Source: Sphingobacteriales bacterium 46-32
GTDB lineage: Bacteria; Bacteroidota; Bacteroidia; Chitinophagales; Chitinophagaceae
Direction of reading: 5' to 3'
NCBI GenBank assembly: GCA_001898485.1
Contig: MKTY01000020.1
Location: 1,178,001 to 1,242,000 of the forward strand
Length of the DNA: 64,000 nt
Shown here: piece after piece, positions 32,958 through 41,897 of the stretch
Numbering within the stretch: the first letter of the stretch is position 1
Layout of the letters: each line of letters starts with the position of its first letter
Notes under the pieces: model-generated
The model's database searches: none
The model's input: the letters and a program-made list of their open reading frames with translations, nothing else
Told to the model about the DNA's origin: nothing
Made by a program: the position numbers and the translations under genes

Positions 32958-35246
32958 ATGAAAAGATTTTTTGTCTATATAATTGTACTAACTCTGGCAA
33001 CAGCCTGTAATAACCTGAAGAAGATTCCAGCCGGCGATGCGCTATATACAGGAGCCACACTCAGCGTAGACAGTGCAAAATTGAAGCCCCGGGAAAAGAA
33101 AGAACTTCAGGAAGAACTGCATAGCCTGATCCGTCCCAAACCCAACCGCAAATTTCTGGGTATGCGCATGCGACTTTCCGCGTATAATGCAGCTGGTAAT
33201 CCCAAAAAGGAATCTTCATTGCGCGGATGGATGAAGTATAAGTATGGTGAACCACCCGTATTGTTATCAGGAGTAAATTTTGAGAGGAATCTGAAGGTTT
33301 TGCAGAATACCATGGAAAACGCAGGGTATTTCCATGCGCAGGTAAAAATGGATACAACGGTAAAGGGGAAGAAAGCCAGTGCTCATTATGAGGTGCTGGC
33401 TGGCAGCAGATATCGTATAAAAGGCGTTTACTTTGACAGCAGCCAGTCTGTTTTGGAGAAAACCATTTTTGAAAATAGTGGCGAAACGTATTTACGTAGT
33501 GGCGACCCTTTTGATCTTGGATTAATCAAAGCCGAACGTGAGCGTATCGATGATAGTCTGAAACAGCGGGGTTTTTATTTTTTTGATCCCGAATTTCTGA
33601 TTATAAAAGTAGATAGTACAGTCGGCGGCGACCAGGTAGACCTGTACGTAAAAGTAAAACCAGAAACCCCCAAAGAGGCGAGACAGCCTTATAATATCAA
33701 AGATGTCTTTATTTTTCCAGGTTACAGGTTGAGCTCACCGCCAGCCGATACAGCCAAAAAGGATATGACTTTTACCGGTGGGTATTATGTACTGGACAGG
33801 CAGAAGCAATATAAACCAAGGTTATTTAAACACACCATGCAGTTTGCGCCGGGCGATATGTATAATCGTACAGATCATAATACAACATTGAGCCGGCTGG
33901 TAAACCTTGGTTTGTTCAAGTTTGTAAAAAACCGTCTTGAGGTAGTGCCGGAGGCAGATAGTGCTTTATTGAATGCTTATTATTATCTCACTCCTTTTTC
34001 GCGTCAGGCGCTTCGGGCCGAAATCAATGCAAGCACCAAATCAAATAACCTTACCGGTTCATCCATAACCATGGGATGGAGAAAGCGTAATGCATTCAGA
34101 GGGGGCGAATTACTGGCTATAGATGCCACAGGAGGATTTGAATTGCAGTATAGTGGTCAGTTGAAAGGGTATAATACCTACCGGTATGGCCTCGAGGGTA
34201 ATTTATCATTTCCCCGTTTTCTGATACCATTTTTTGATGTGAGTAATAAAGGAGGGTTTATTCCCAAAACAAATATGGTGCTGGGGTATGAGGTACTGGT
34301 CAAACAGAAATTATACCGGATGAATTCTTTCAAGACCGCATTTACCTATGTATGGAAGAATACGATCCGAAATGAACATCAATTGAGTCCGGTATCGATC
34401 AATTATGTTCAACCTGCATTTATATCCCAGCAGTACCAGGATAGTATTGTAAAGAATCCATCGCTTGCCAAAGCAGTTGAAAAGCAGTTTATACTGGGGG
34501 CGACTTATAATTATAACTTTAGCCAGATTCAGGATAATATTTTCACAACCGGTATATATTTTAATGGTAATGCGGATATATCCGGCAATATTGCGGGCCT
34601 GCTGACGGGGGCCAATGCAAAAGATGGAAAACCGGGAAGTGTTTTCGGCGCCCAGTTTAGTCAGTATGTACGCCTGGAAACCGACTTCAGGTATTACAGG
34701 CAGTTGGGCAAAAAGAGTGTGCTGGCAAACCGTTTAATAATAGGAGCGTCTGTTCCTTATGGAAACAGTCTGGCCTTACCTTTTGTGAAACAATTCTTTG
34801 CCGGAGGTAATAATAGTGTGCGGGCGTTCAGAAGCCGCTCGCTGGGCCCCGGTTCGTATGCACAGCCGGCCACCAGTAATTTTTTACCAGATCAATCCGG
34901 TGACATAAAGCTCGAACTCAACTCAGAGTTGCGCGCGCAATTATTCAGTATCGTACATGGAGCTGTTTTTGTGGATGCAGGGAATATCTGGCTCTATAAT
35001 GACGATCCTGCAAAACCCGGAGCACAATTCAGCAGCCACTTTTTGAAAGAACTGGCCGTTGGCGCAGGGGTAGGTTTACGGTTTGATATTTCTTTTCTCG
35101 TATTACGATTTGATCTGGCATTTCCTCTGCGAAAACCTTCATTACCAGATGGGCAAAGATGGGTACTTGAAAAAATTGCCCTGGGCAAATCTTCCTGGCG
35201 CAAAGAGAACCTGATTTTTAACATTGGGATAGGCTATCCATTTTGA
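32958..35246 (+). CDS. tamL: TamL, BamA/TamA-family outer-membrane lipoprotein
   Basis: A 762-residue Omp85 protein. The signal peptide ends with a lipobox (LTLATAC, Cys17), so unlike proteobacterial TamA it is lipid-anchored, the mark of Bacteroidota TamL. POTRA-like repeats occupy about 25-330 (YRIKGVYFDSSQSVLEKTIF, IDDSLKQRGFYFFDPEFLI, MYNRTDHNTTLSRLVNLGLF), followed by a 16-strand barrel. The lid-lock loop motif is FAGGNNSVRAFRSRSLGPGSY (about 614-634) and the C terminus ends NIGIGYPF. Co-transcribed with tamB 40 bp upstream. Confidence 0.92.
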   Translation: MKRFFVYIIVLTLATACNNLKKIPAGDALYTGATLSVDSAKLKPREKKELQEELHSLIRPKPNRKFLGMRMRLSAYNAAGNPKKESSLRGWMKYKYGEPPVLLSGVNFERNLKVLQNTMENAGYFHAQVKMDTTVKGKKASAHYEVLAGSRYRIKGVYFDSSQSVLEKTIFENSGETYLRSGDPFDLGLIKAERERIDDSLKQRGFYFFDPEFLIIKVDSTVGGDQVDLYVKVKPETPKEARQPYNIKDVFIFPGYRLSSPPADTAKKDMTFTGGYYVLDRQKQYKPRLFKHTMQFAPGDMYNRTDHNTTLSRLVNLGLFKFVKNRLEVVPEADSALLNAYYYLTPFSRQALRAEINASTKSNNLTGSSITMGWRKRNAFRGGELLAIDATGGFELQYSGQLKGYNTYRYGLEGNLSFPRFLIPFFDVSNKGGFIPKTNMVLGYEVLVKQKLYRMNSFKTAFTYVWKNTIRNEHQLSPVSINYVQPAFISQQYQDSIVKNPSLAKAVEKQFILGATYNYNFSQIQDNIFTTGIYFNGNADISGNIAGLLTGANAKDGKPGSVFGAQFSQYVRLETDFRYYRQLGKKSVLANRLIIGASVPYGNSLALPFVKQFFAGGNNSVRAFRSRSLGPGSYAQPATSNFLPDQSGDIKLELNSELRAQLFSIVHGAVFVDAGNIWLYNDDPAKPGAQFSSHFLKELAVGAGVGLRFDISFLVLRFDLAFPLRKPSLPDGQRWVLEKIALGKSSWRKENLIFNIGIGYPF

Positions 35247-35276
35247 GAAAAAAGTCCTGCTAATTTGTATTGTTAA

Positions 35277-36089
35277 TTACCAGCTGAGGCCAATACCGAT
35301 TGAAAAGTTCAGTGAACTAATTTTCTGGCTAGCCGACCCAGTGACGATAGATTGCTGAATAAAATAAATCATATCGCCTGGGCGGCCCTGTGTTGTAGTA
35401 AGCCTGGATCTTACGTTGCTGAAATTTACACGTGAACTTCCGATATAGGAGATCGCTGCGGTGAGGAATACTTTTTGATTAAGCCGATGATAAACACCTG
35501 CAGCACTGCTATATCCCAGCCCGTTGCCGGAAGAACCTTTCTGGTCAAGATAGGCAGATGAGGTGTCAGTCACACTTTCTCCTTTAATTGCCGGTAATTT
35601 CAAATACACTAAGCCGGCCTGCAGGCGTATATACGGTTGCCATTTTCTGGAGGCACCTGTATTGAGCTGAGCGCCTGCCAGCAAGAAACCGGCCATCCAT
35701 GATTTTTTTGCAAAATTCCAGTTGGGATAGGTTTTATAGGCGCTACCCGGCAGGGGCATATTTGGATCTGTACTGGTAAACAAACCGGAAGCAATCGGAG
35801 TGGTAGAAAACTCTCTTTCAAGGGCCGAGGTGTTTAACCGGTGCTGCTGAATCTGCAGAGTGGTAATGAGGCTCCATTTTTTCTGCAGGCTGGTAGTATA
35901 GGTTAAAGCGATGTGAGGACCAGTACGGGCAAATCCGGATTCCGAGTTGCCGGCGTTTATATTTCCGAAAGGGTTTAGTGCAAAAGCGGGACCGCTGTTG
36001 ATAGAAAGACTGCCTTTATAAGCAGGAGACTGGGCATGCATCAGCAGGCATAAAAATATGGCAGTAACGGAAAATATAGTTTTTGTCAT
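35277..36089 (-). CDS. Outer-membrane beta-barrel protein, unknown function
   Basis: A 270-residue protein with a signal peptide (MTKTIFSVTAIFLCLLMHAQ) and a run of amphipathic strands: GPHIALTYTTSLQKKWSLIT, SWMAGFLLAGAQLN, WQPYIRLQAGLVYL, VFLTAAISYIG, and a C-terminal strand LNFSIGIGLSW ending in an aromatic residue. This is the OmpA/OmpW-like barrel pattern (about 8-10 strands). No family name can be given. Convergent with tamL. The minus-strand TATATTTA box just upstream of the ATG (36106-36113) is one mismatch from the -7 consensus. Confidence 0.72.
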   Translation of the reverse strand: MTKTIFSVTAIFLCLLMHAQSPAYKGSLSINSGPAFALNPFGNINAGNSESGFARTGPHIALTYTTSLQKKWSLITTLQIQQHRLNTSALEREFSTTPIASGLFTSTDPNMPLPGSAYKTYPNWNFAKKSWMAGFLLAGAQLNTGASRKWQPYIRLQAGLVYLKLPAIKGESVTDTSSAYLDQKGSSGNGLGYSSAAGVYHRLNQKVFLTAAISYIGSSRVNFSNVRSRLTTTQGRPGDMIYFIQQSIVTGSASQKISSLNFSIGIGLSW

Positions 36090-36147
36090 GGTGGTCGTAT
36101 AGACCTAAATATATTTATTTTTTAGCGAGCGCAGAGAGATTAAAATA

Positions 36148-36191
36148 TTATACAAAATGCGTTATACATTTTGTGTAATACATTTTGTATA
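36148..36191 (+). repeat. 14-bp tandem repeats (three units) 5' of the ATPase gene
   Basis: Units TTATACAAAATGCG (36148), TTATACATTTTGTG (36162) and TAATACATTTTGTA (36176) follow one another without gaps. Units two and three hold inverted repeats around TTT (e.g. AATACA-TTT-TGTATA). The last 30 bp (36162-36191) match 28 of 30 positions of the downstream copy at 37369-37398. A TATATTTG -7 box (36188-36195) begins inside unit three, 3 nt from the ATPase ATG. Confidence 0.85.
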
Positions 36192-36198
36192 TTTGAGA

Positions 36199-37329
36199 AT
36201 GCCAGTTATAAATCCATTTCCCGTAACAGGCTATCATGGGCCTGCCTATTTTTGTAACAGGCAGACGGAAACCAAACGTCTCCATGATAATGCCCGCAAT
36301 GGTGTGCATAGTACACTGCTGAGTATAAGACGTATGGGCAAAACAGGATTGCTCAATCATCTTTTTCATAAGCTGAATGCCCGCCGCGATATGTACTGTA
36401 TTTATGTAGATATCTATGCAACACTTAACCAGACGGATTTATTGGGGCAATTGAGCACGGCCATACTACAAACCTTTCCGCCACGTAAGGGAATTGGAAA
36501 ACAGGTCATGGAATTTATTACGGCATTAAGGCCTGTAATTAGCTACGACAATCTTACCGGTAAACCGGAGGTATCTTTTCATTTTGCCCAAACGCGGCAG
36601 CAGGAACAGTCATTAGGCAGCTTGCTGCGTTTTCTTGACGGTCTCGACAGACCGGTATTACTGGCCATTGACGAGTTTCAGCAAATCGCTACCTATCCCG
36701 AAAAGAATACAGAAGCATTACTTCGTACACTGATACAGCCATTGCGTAATACGCGATTTGTGTTTAGCGGCAGCAGTAAGCACGTGCTTATGGAAATGTT
36801 TTCAAGCAATAAAAGGCCTTTTTTTGGTTCGGCCCAATTGGTTGAACTGAAACAAATACCGCAGGCGGATTATGCGATTTTTATCAGGCAACACTTTGCA
36901 AGCAGCAGGCGAAAAATTGATGACCCCTCGCTTCAGTTTATCTGCGAATGGACTAAACTGCACACCTATTATACGCAGGTCCTTTGCAATCGTTTATTTG
37001 CAGATGGGCATACGAAAATAGATCTGGGAATAACTCAGGCTACCTGCAGCCAGCTTTTGAAAGAGCAGGAGGCTCATTTTTTCCAATACAGAAATCTCCT
37101 TACAGCGATTCAATGGCAGACATTACTTGCGATTGCCAAAGAGGATAAACTATATCAGCCGCATGCACGAAATTTTATTACCAAATACAGGTTGGGAACA
37201 CCTTCAAATGTAAAGAGAAGCCTGGAGGCACTCCTTTCAAAGGAAATGATTTATCAGGATCAGGATGCTTCTGGAAATTACTACCGGGTGTATGATTGCT
37301 TTCTGGCCAGGTGGCTGGAGCGTCAATAA
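36199..37329 (+). CDS. AAA+ ATPase, archaeal-type (ATPase_2-like), orphan
   Basis: A 376-residue cytoplasmic P-loop ATPase. The N terminus PFPVTGYHGPAYFCNRQTE matches the family opening. Walker A is the shortened SIRRMGKTGLLNHL (42-55; Lys48-Thr49), Walker B is PVLLAIDEFQQI (152-163; Asp158-Glu159), sensor region FVFSGSSKHVLMEMF, and a C-terminal winged-helix (about 290-376) ending DCFLARWLERQ. Relatives act as STAND-like regulators or partners of mobile modules; no function can be assigned. The gene is bracketed by 14-bp tandem repeats on both sides and has no operon partner. The start at 36199 is used because the frame upstream is made of the repeats. Confidence 0.82.
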   Translation: MPVINPFPVTGYHGPAYFCNRQTETKRLHDNARNGVHSTLLSIRRMGKTGLLNHLFHKLNARRDMYCIYVDIYATLNQTDLLGQLSTAILQTFPPRKGIGKQVMEFITALRPVISYDNLTGKPEVSFHFAQTRQQEQSLGSLLRFLDGLDRPVLLAIDEFQQIATYPEKNTEALLRTLIQPLRNTRFVFSGSSKHVLMEMFSSNKRPFFGSAQLVELKQIPQADYAIFIRQHFASSRRKIDDPSLQFICEWTKLHTYYTQVLCNRLFADGHTKIDLGITQATCSQLLKEQEAHFFQYRNLLTAIQWQTLLAIAKEDKLYQPHARNFITKYRLGTPSNVKRSLEALLSKEMIYQDQDASGNYYRVYDCFLARWLERQ

Positions 37330-37368
37330 AACCAAACAGGGGCTACACCAATTTTTCTGGTTCTTAAA

Positions 37369-37398
37369 TTATACATTTTGTATAACACATTTTGTATA
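37369..37398 (+). repeat. 14-bp tandem repeats (two units) 3' of the ATPase gene
   Basis: TTATACATTTTGTA (37369) and TAACACATTTTGTA (37383) in the same orientation as the upstream units; the first holds the perfect inverted repeat TATACA-TTT-TGTATA. They start 40 bp after the ATPase stop codon. Together with 36162-36191 they are 28/30 direct repeats around a single gene. Confidence 0.85.
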
Positions 37399-37421
37399 AT
37401 CCTGTGTACGCCTGATCTTCT

Positions 37422-38822
37422 TTATATCCGAACTTCCAGAACCTGTTGTTTTAAGCGGCTTTCCTCGGCTTTAAAGCACAGCAAATGGCTCTCGATAGAA
37501 GCTTCAATAGTACTGGTCAGTAGACTGGCATCATGCTGAGCTACCGCCTGTATCCAGTCTGCAACCAAACGCCAGTCGCCGCCACCGTGTCCTTCATTAC
37601 GGTAGTTTTCTACTTCCTGCACAATCGTTTCATATCTTTTTACCTTATCGGTCCGGAAATCATATACGGTCAACTGATCCATGTCGCCTTCAATATATCC
37701 CATACTACCCATAATTCTTGTACGCCGGCCGCCGAAAGGCGTAAAGGCTTCCATACTGAAACTGGCCGTTACATTGCCTTCAAACAGAATATTCGCTGTA
37801 TAGTGATCACACTGATCGTTTTCCATCCTGTACACACAGCGTCCATAATCTGTAGTGCGCAAATAAGTAAGAATAGCCTCTCCCTGCAGTTTTTTCTTTT
37901 CGGGAAGATCAAAAACATAGGTCCGTTGCCGTTTACGGTAATATAGTTTCAGGGCAGAATAAGGACAGTTCGCTTCCACAGCACATCCATCCGTACATCT
38001 TGCCTTGCTTCCTTTTGGCGCATTTTCCTTCCGAAACCATTTCAGACTTCCAAATGCCTGAATCTGCTGCGACTCCCTGCCCAGTAGCCATCGGATAATA
38101 TCCAGGTCATGGCAGGATTTCGCAAGAATAATGGGCGTGGTTGCTGTGCTGCTGTTCCAGTTGCCCCGTACATACGAATGAGCCATATGCGTGTGCTCAA
38201 TGGGCTCAAGATGCTGAAGGCTGATGATTTCTCCGATACGCCCACTACTGAGCAACTCTTTAAGTTTTACAAAGTAGGGTGCATAACGAAGCACATGGCA
38301 AACAGCCACAATACGTCCGGTTTGCCGCGCCAGCTGCAGTATATCACGACATTCTTTTTCGGTAGGTGCAATGGGTTTTTCCAATAGTATATCATAACCC
38401 AGTTTCAAAGCCTGTATACATGGCTCATAGTGCAAATGGTCTGACGTAGCGATAATGACAGCGTCGGCAAACCTGGGCCGGGAAAAAACATCCTGCCAGT
38501 TACTGAAACGATGTGTTTCGGGGATATTGTGTTTTATCGCATATCTTTCATTTCGCACGGCAACCGGCTCTGCCACACCAATAATATTTAACTGTTCCGG
38601 GTATTCAAGCGCATAATCTCCATATACATTTCCCCGGGCACCGGCACCTATAGTAATAGCCGTAACAGGTCGGCTAAGTTTTTTGTGACGTGGATCGTCC
38701 GGTAAGATTAGGGGCTCCCCGGTTTCATTTTTACCCCATAAAGAAAAAGGGAAAAAAGTACCGCCAACGGTAATGCCAAAAGCTTTAAGAATTTTACTGC
38801 CAGACCATCTGGAAGAAGACAT
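37422..38822 (-). CDS. Gfo/Idh/MocA-family oxidoreductase
   Basis: A 466-residue NAD(P)-dependent sugar or inositol dehydrogenase-type protein. The N-terminal hydrophobic stretch (ILKAFGITVGGTFFPFSLWG, 11-30) may be a signal or anchor, but no twin-arginine is seen. The Rossmann motif is IGAGARGN (58-65), the active-site motif EKPIAP (148-153), and the C-terminal domain has SCHDLDIIRW. A cysteine cluster, C276-x3-C280-x5-C286 in RCTDGCAVEANCPYSA, is unusual for the superfamily and may bind metal. Substrate unknown. It faces the ATPase gene tail to tail. Confidence 0.87.
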   Translation of the reverse strand: MSSSRWSGSKILKAFGITVGGTFFPFSLWGKNETGEPLILPDDPRHKKLSRPVTAITIGAGARGNVYGDYALEYPEQLNIIGVAEPVAVRNERYAIKHNIPETHRFSNWQDVFSRPRFADAVIIATSDHLHYEPCIQALKLGYDILLEKPIAPTEKECRDILQLARQTGRIVAVCHVLRYAPYFVKLKELLSSGRIGEIISLQHLEPIEHTHMAHSYVRGNWNSSTATTPIILAKSCHDLDIIRWLLGRESQQIQAFGSLKWFRKENAPKGSKARCTDGCAVEANCPYSALKLYYRKRQRTYVFDLPEKKKLQGEAILTYLRTTDYGRCVYRMENDQCDHYTANILFEGNVTASFSMEAFTPFGGRRTRIMGSMGYIEGDMDQLTVYDFRTDKVKRYETIVQEVENYRNEGHGGGDWRLVADWIQAVAQHDASLLTSTIEASIESHLLCFKAEESRLKQQVLEVRI

Positions 38823-39180
38823 GGTAATATAGTTTGATGAAACGGATCAACAGAAGCCGGTCAGCATCTGATTAAAGTTAACCATAAATGACTAACCATA
38901 TTGCCTGCACCAGATCTATTCAAATGTCACACCAGTTTTAATAAACCTTATCCGGGTACAAACAAAAAAAGCAGTACGGCCAAAAATGAGCGTCTTTCAC
39001 AGAGTCTAAAAATTTAATGGTATTCTAATTTGTGTTCATACCGCTTATTAAATAAACGTAATCAATGACTTATGAAGGCCTGAAAAGGGAGGCACAGCAT
39101 TTTAATACACACTCTTATTTGATCACTTAACCATAGCCTGTTTTCTTTGTTGTAAAGCGCGAAACAAAACCGACTTTATC
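38823..39180. other. Intergenic promoter region between divergent genes
   Basis: 358 bp, AT-rich, no gene seen on either strand. It must hold the promoters of the Gfo/Idh/MocA gene (leftwards) and the response regulator (rightwards). No box matching TAnnTTTG with a correctly spaced TTG was found; CTAATTTG at 39027-39034 is the closest. Confidence 0.4.
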
Positions 39181-39861
39181 ATGCAAATCCTTCTTGTAGA
39201 AGATGAACCAGCTGTAGCCAGTATGCTTAACAAAGGATTGGCAGAAGAAGGGCACACTGTAACGGTGGCGCCGGATGGGCGCCTGGGCCTCGAAATGGCC
39301 ACAAGCAATAATTATCAGGTGATCATACTTGATGTAATGTTGCCCGGTCTCAATGGCATTGAACTGTGCAGGCAATTACGGAAAAACGAGAACCATACAC
39401 CTATTTTAATGTTGACCGCCCTGGGTACAACAGATAACCTGGTAACAGGCCTTGATGCGGGAGCAGACGATTATATCACCAAACCGTTTAAGTTTCGGGA
39501 ATTATCTGCCCGTCTTCGTTCTCTCTCACGCCGGGGTCTGTCTGCCGAACCTGAAAGGGTATTACGGCTGGCTGACCTGGAAATGAACCTTACAGCGCGT
39601 ACGGTAGAGCGGTCGGGCCAGCAATTATCGCTCACCGCAACGGAATACCGCCTTCTGGAATATCTCATGAAAAACAAAGGACGTGTATTATCACGCCTTG
39701 ATCTCCTTGAAAACGTATGGGGGATAGATTTTAACCTGGGGACAAACGTGGTAGACGTGTATGTAAACTACCTCCGTAAAAAAGTTGAACGAAGCCAGTT
39801 TCCGAAACTGATACATACAGTGATTGGTATGGGTTATACGATGAAGGAGCCTGCCGCATGA
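39181..39861 (+). CDS. OmpR-family response regulator
   Basis: A 226-residue two-component regulator. The receiver domain (1-115) has the acidic pair in LLVEDEP, the phosphoacceptor Asp51 in ILDVMLPG, Thr79 in MLTALG and Lys101 in YITKPF. The DNA-binding winged helix (about 130-223) has TATEYRLLEYLMKNKGRVLS and NVVDVYVNYLRKKVE. It overlaps the kinase gene by 4 bp (ATGA), so the pair is translationally coupled. The target genes are not evident. Confidence 0.96.
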   Translation: MQILLVEDEPAVASMLNKGLAEEGHTVTVAPDGRLGLEMATSNNYQVIILDVMLPGLNGIELCRQLRKNENHTPILMLTALGTTDNLVTGLDAGADDYITKPFKFRELSARLRSLSRRGLSAEPERVLRLADLEMNLTARTVERSGQQLSLTATEYRLLEYLMKNKGRVLSRLDLLENVWGIDFNLGTNVVDVYVNYLRKKVERSQFPKLIHTVIGMGYTMKEPAA

Positions 39862-41228
39862 AAATACAGACACAGACGGCGTTACTGTTTACGATTCTGG
39901 CAGCAGCGGTTATTCTTTTGCTGAATGCTGTAATATATTATGCCGCCACACGCGATACGGCCGATGATTTCAAAAAAAGGCTCGAACTGCGTACGATTGT
40001 AGCCGCCAAGATCAACTTCGAAAAAGATACCAGCTCATCAGCAGCCTATAACGAGATCCGCGAACAATACCTCGAAATACTACCCGGCGAGCGGGAATAT
40101 ATGTTCAGGGCCAGTGCAGATACACATCAACTGAGCCATATGCCCCCGGTACCCGCATCGTATTTACAGGAAATAAAACAGGCAAACGGAGGGACCGTTT
40201 ATTACCGACAGGGAGATATTTATTTTGCCGGCATACTTTACCATACGGGAAATGATACTTATTATATTATCAAATCTGCCGTAAACTTATATGGACTGCA
40301 GGCTTTAAAAAACCTGAAAAGGATCCTTCTGATAGCATTTATTGGCAAAGTAGTGCTGGTGTTTACAGTAGGTATTTACTTCTCCCGGAAAGCATTTAAA
40401 CCTTTTCGTGATATCATTGCACGTGTAAAGAATATAGGTGTCGAAAACCTGTCGCTACGACTCACCGAAAAAAAAGGTCGTGATGAAATAGCCGAATTGT
40501 CACGTACATTCAATGGAATGCTTGACCGTCTGCAGACGGCTTTCGATATTCAGAATAATTTTGTTAGTAGTGCTTCGCATGAATTAAAAACACCGTTAAC
40601 TGCTATAATCGGCGAAGCTGAAATTGTGCTTTCCAAAGAGCGTGATGCCGGCACATACAAACAAACACTTGAAGTAATACTAAAGGAAGCCGAAAAGCTC
40701 GAAGCGATGACAACGGCATTGCTGAGCCTTGCCCAATCCGGCTTTAACAATAACCGCGAAAACTATGAACCTGTTCGTCTCGATGAATTGCTTTATGAAA
40801 TAGGTGAGACTATTCAGCGAATAAATCCTGAAAGCAAGCTGAAGCTTGAAATGCAGGAGCTGCCTGCAAGTATGGAGGGACTTGTAGTAATGGGCAACCC
40901 GCAACTGTTGAAGCTGGCAATCAGTAATGTGATCATGAATGCCTGTAAATATTCCAGCAACCAACCGGTAGGCATCAAGATCAGCTCGAATCAGCAGCAA
41001 TTACGACTCGATGTATCCGACAGCGGTATTGGCATCCCTGACGCAGAACTTAAACATGTGTTCGTACCGTTTTTCCGGGCTTCCAACACAGGTCCTTACA
41101 AAGGTTATGGAGTAGGACTTCCGCTCGCACTCAACATTATACGGCAGCATCATGGCAATATTTCAGTAGCGTCAGATGAAGGCAAAGGAACCAGGGTGAC
41201 TATCCTGCTTCCCCTGGCAGAAAGCTGA
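39858..41228 (+). CDS. HAMP-containing sensor histidine kinase
   Basis: A 456-residue partner of the OmpR-type regulator. TM1 (about 8-28), an extracytoplasmic sensing region (about 30-155), TM2 (155-175), HAMP (about 176-228), the H-box with His241 in SSASHELKTPLTAI, and an HATPase domain with the N-box NVIMNACKYSS, G1 DSGIGIP and G2 GYGVGLPLAL. It is an orthodox kinase. The ligand is unknown. UspA-like and bestrophin genes follow on the same strand and might be in the same stress response. Confidence 0.95.
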   Translation: MKIQTQTALLFTILAAAVILLLNAVIYYAATRDTADDFKKRLELRTIVAAKINFEKDTSSSAAYNEIREQYLEILPGEREYMFRASADTHQLSHMPPVPASYLQEIKQANGGTVYYRQGDIYFAGILYHTGNDTYYIIKSAVNLYGLQALKNLKRILLIAFIGKVVLVFTVGIYFSRKAFKPFRDIIARVKNIGVENLSLRLTEKKGRDEIAELSRTFNGMLDRLQTAFDIQNNFVSSASHELKTPLTAIIGEAEIVLSKERDAGTYKQTLEVILKEAEKLEAMTTALLSLAQSGFNNNRENYEPVRLDELLYEIGETIQRINPESKLKLEMQELPASMEGLVVMGNPQLLKLAISNVIMNACKYSSNQPVGIKISSNQQQLRLDVSDSGIGIPDAELKHVFVPFFRASNTGPYKGYGVGLPLALNIIRQHHGNISVASDEGKGTRVTILLPLAES

Positions 41229-41346
41229 GCCGTTCTAATACCATTCTTATATTTCTTTTAAAGAAACCTAATTGGCTGCTTAGTACTTTATAATCTCTGT
41301 GATGAATTTTTGTATTCTCAATTCGTCAACCTATAAAGTACTATTC

Positions 41347-41835
41347 ATGAGAAATGTATTAATCCCAACAGACTTTTCTATTGAGTCGCTGCGACTGGCA
41401 GAGCAGACACTCGAAGCTCTTGATGACCAAACCATGACCATTACATTATTTCATGCCTTTGATATCAACGGGTTTGCCCCGGATATGCTCGGCAGCTCCC
41501 GCAGATTACCTTATGGACATCTGCTTACAGATGCTTTCAGAATTGCCTGTAAAAGGTTAAAAGAAAACTATCCGCAGACACTGCAGAGTATTCATATCAG
41601 GCATATGTATGGCAATAACAATGCTGTATTCCGGAATTTTATTGATGCTCATGATATAGATATGATCGTATGCCCTTCTAATTATGTTTTTAATGCCATA
41701 ACACCTCAAAGCATAAATCCGTTATCACTTTTTGAAAAGGCTGGCATACCGCTTATCTCTAATCTGCGACGTAAACGCACTGTAGTTTACTCAGCGGCTC
41801 CTCTTGCAGAGACAGCAGCCATACTTATCAATTAA
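41347..41835 (+). CDS. Universal stress protein-like (UspA fold) protein
   Basis: A 162-residue protein with the UspA opening MRNVLIPTDFSIESLRLAEQ and a Rossmann-like alternation of strands and helices (ITLFHAF, SIHIRHMYG, IDMIVCPSN). The usual ATP-binding GxxGx9GSxS loop is not recognisable: the expected region reads NYVFNAITPQSINPLSLFEK, so it may not bind ATP. The start at 41347 removes a 16-residue extension lacking family similarity. It lies between a two-component pair and a bestrophin channel on the same strand. Confidence 0.72.
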   Translation: MRNVLIPTDFSIESLRLAEQTLEALDDQTMTITLFHAFDINGFAPDMLGSSRRLPYGHLLTDAFRIACKRLKENYPQTLQSIHIRHMYGNNNAVFRNFIDAHDIDMIVCPSNYVFNAITPQSINPLSLFEKAGIPLISNLRRKRTVVYSAAPLAETAAILIN

Positions 41836-41897
41836 GACAGTCCGGATAAGGCAACCCGGAACCCGACCAACAGCTACTGTTGCAAACTGAAATAAGT

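Noticed and set aside
36199-37329. Insertion sequence transposase
   Set aside because: The gene is an AAA ATPase with no DDE or HUH motif; the flanking repeats are direct and not the inverted termini of an IS.
41299-41346. Longer N terminus for the UspA-like protein
   Set aside because: The extra 16 residues have no family similarity, and the ATG at 41347 gives the normal MRNVLIPTDFS opening.
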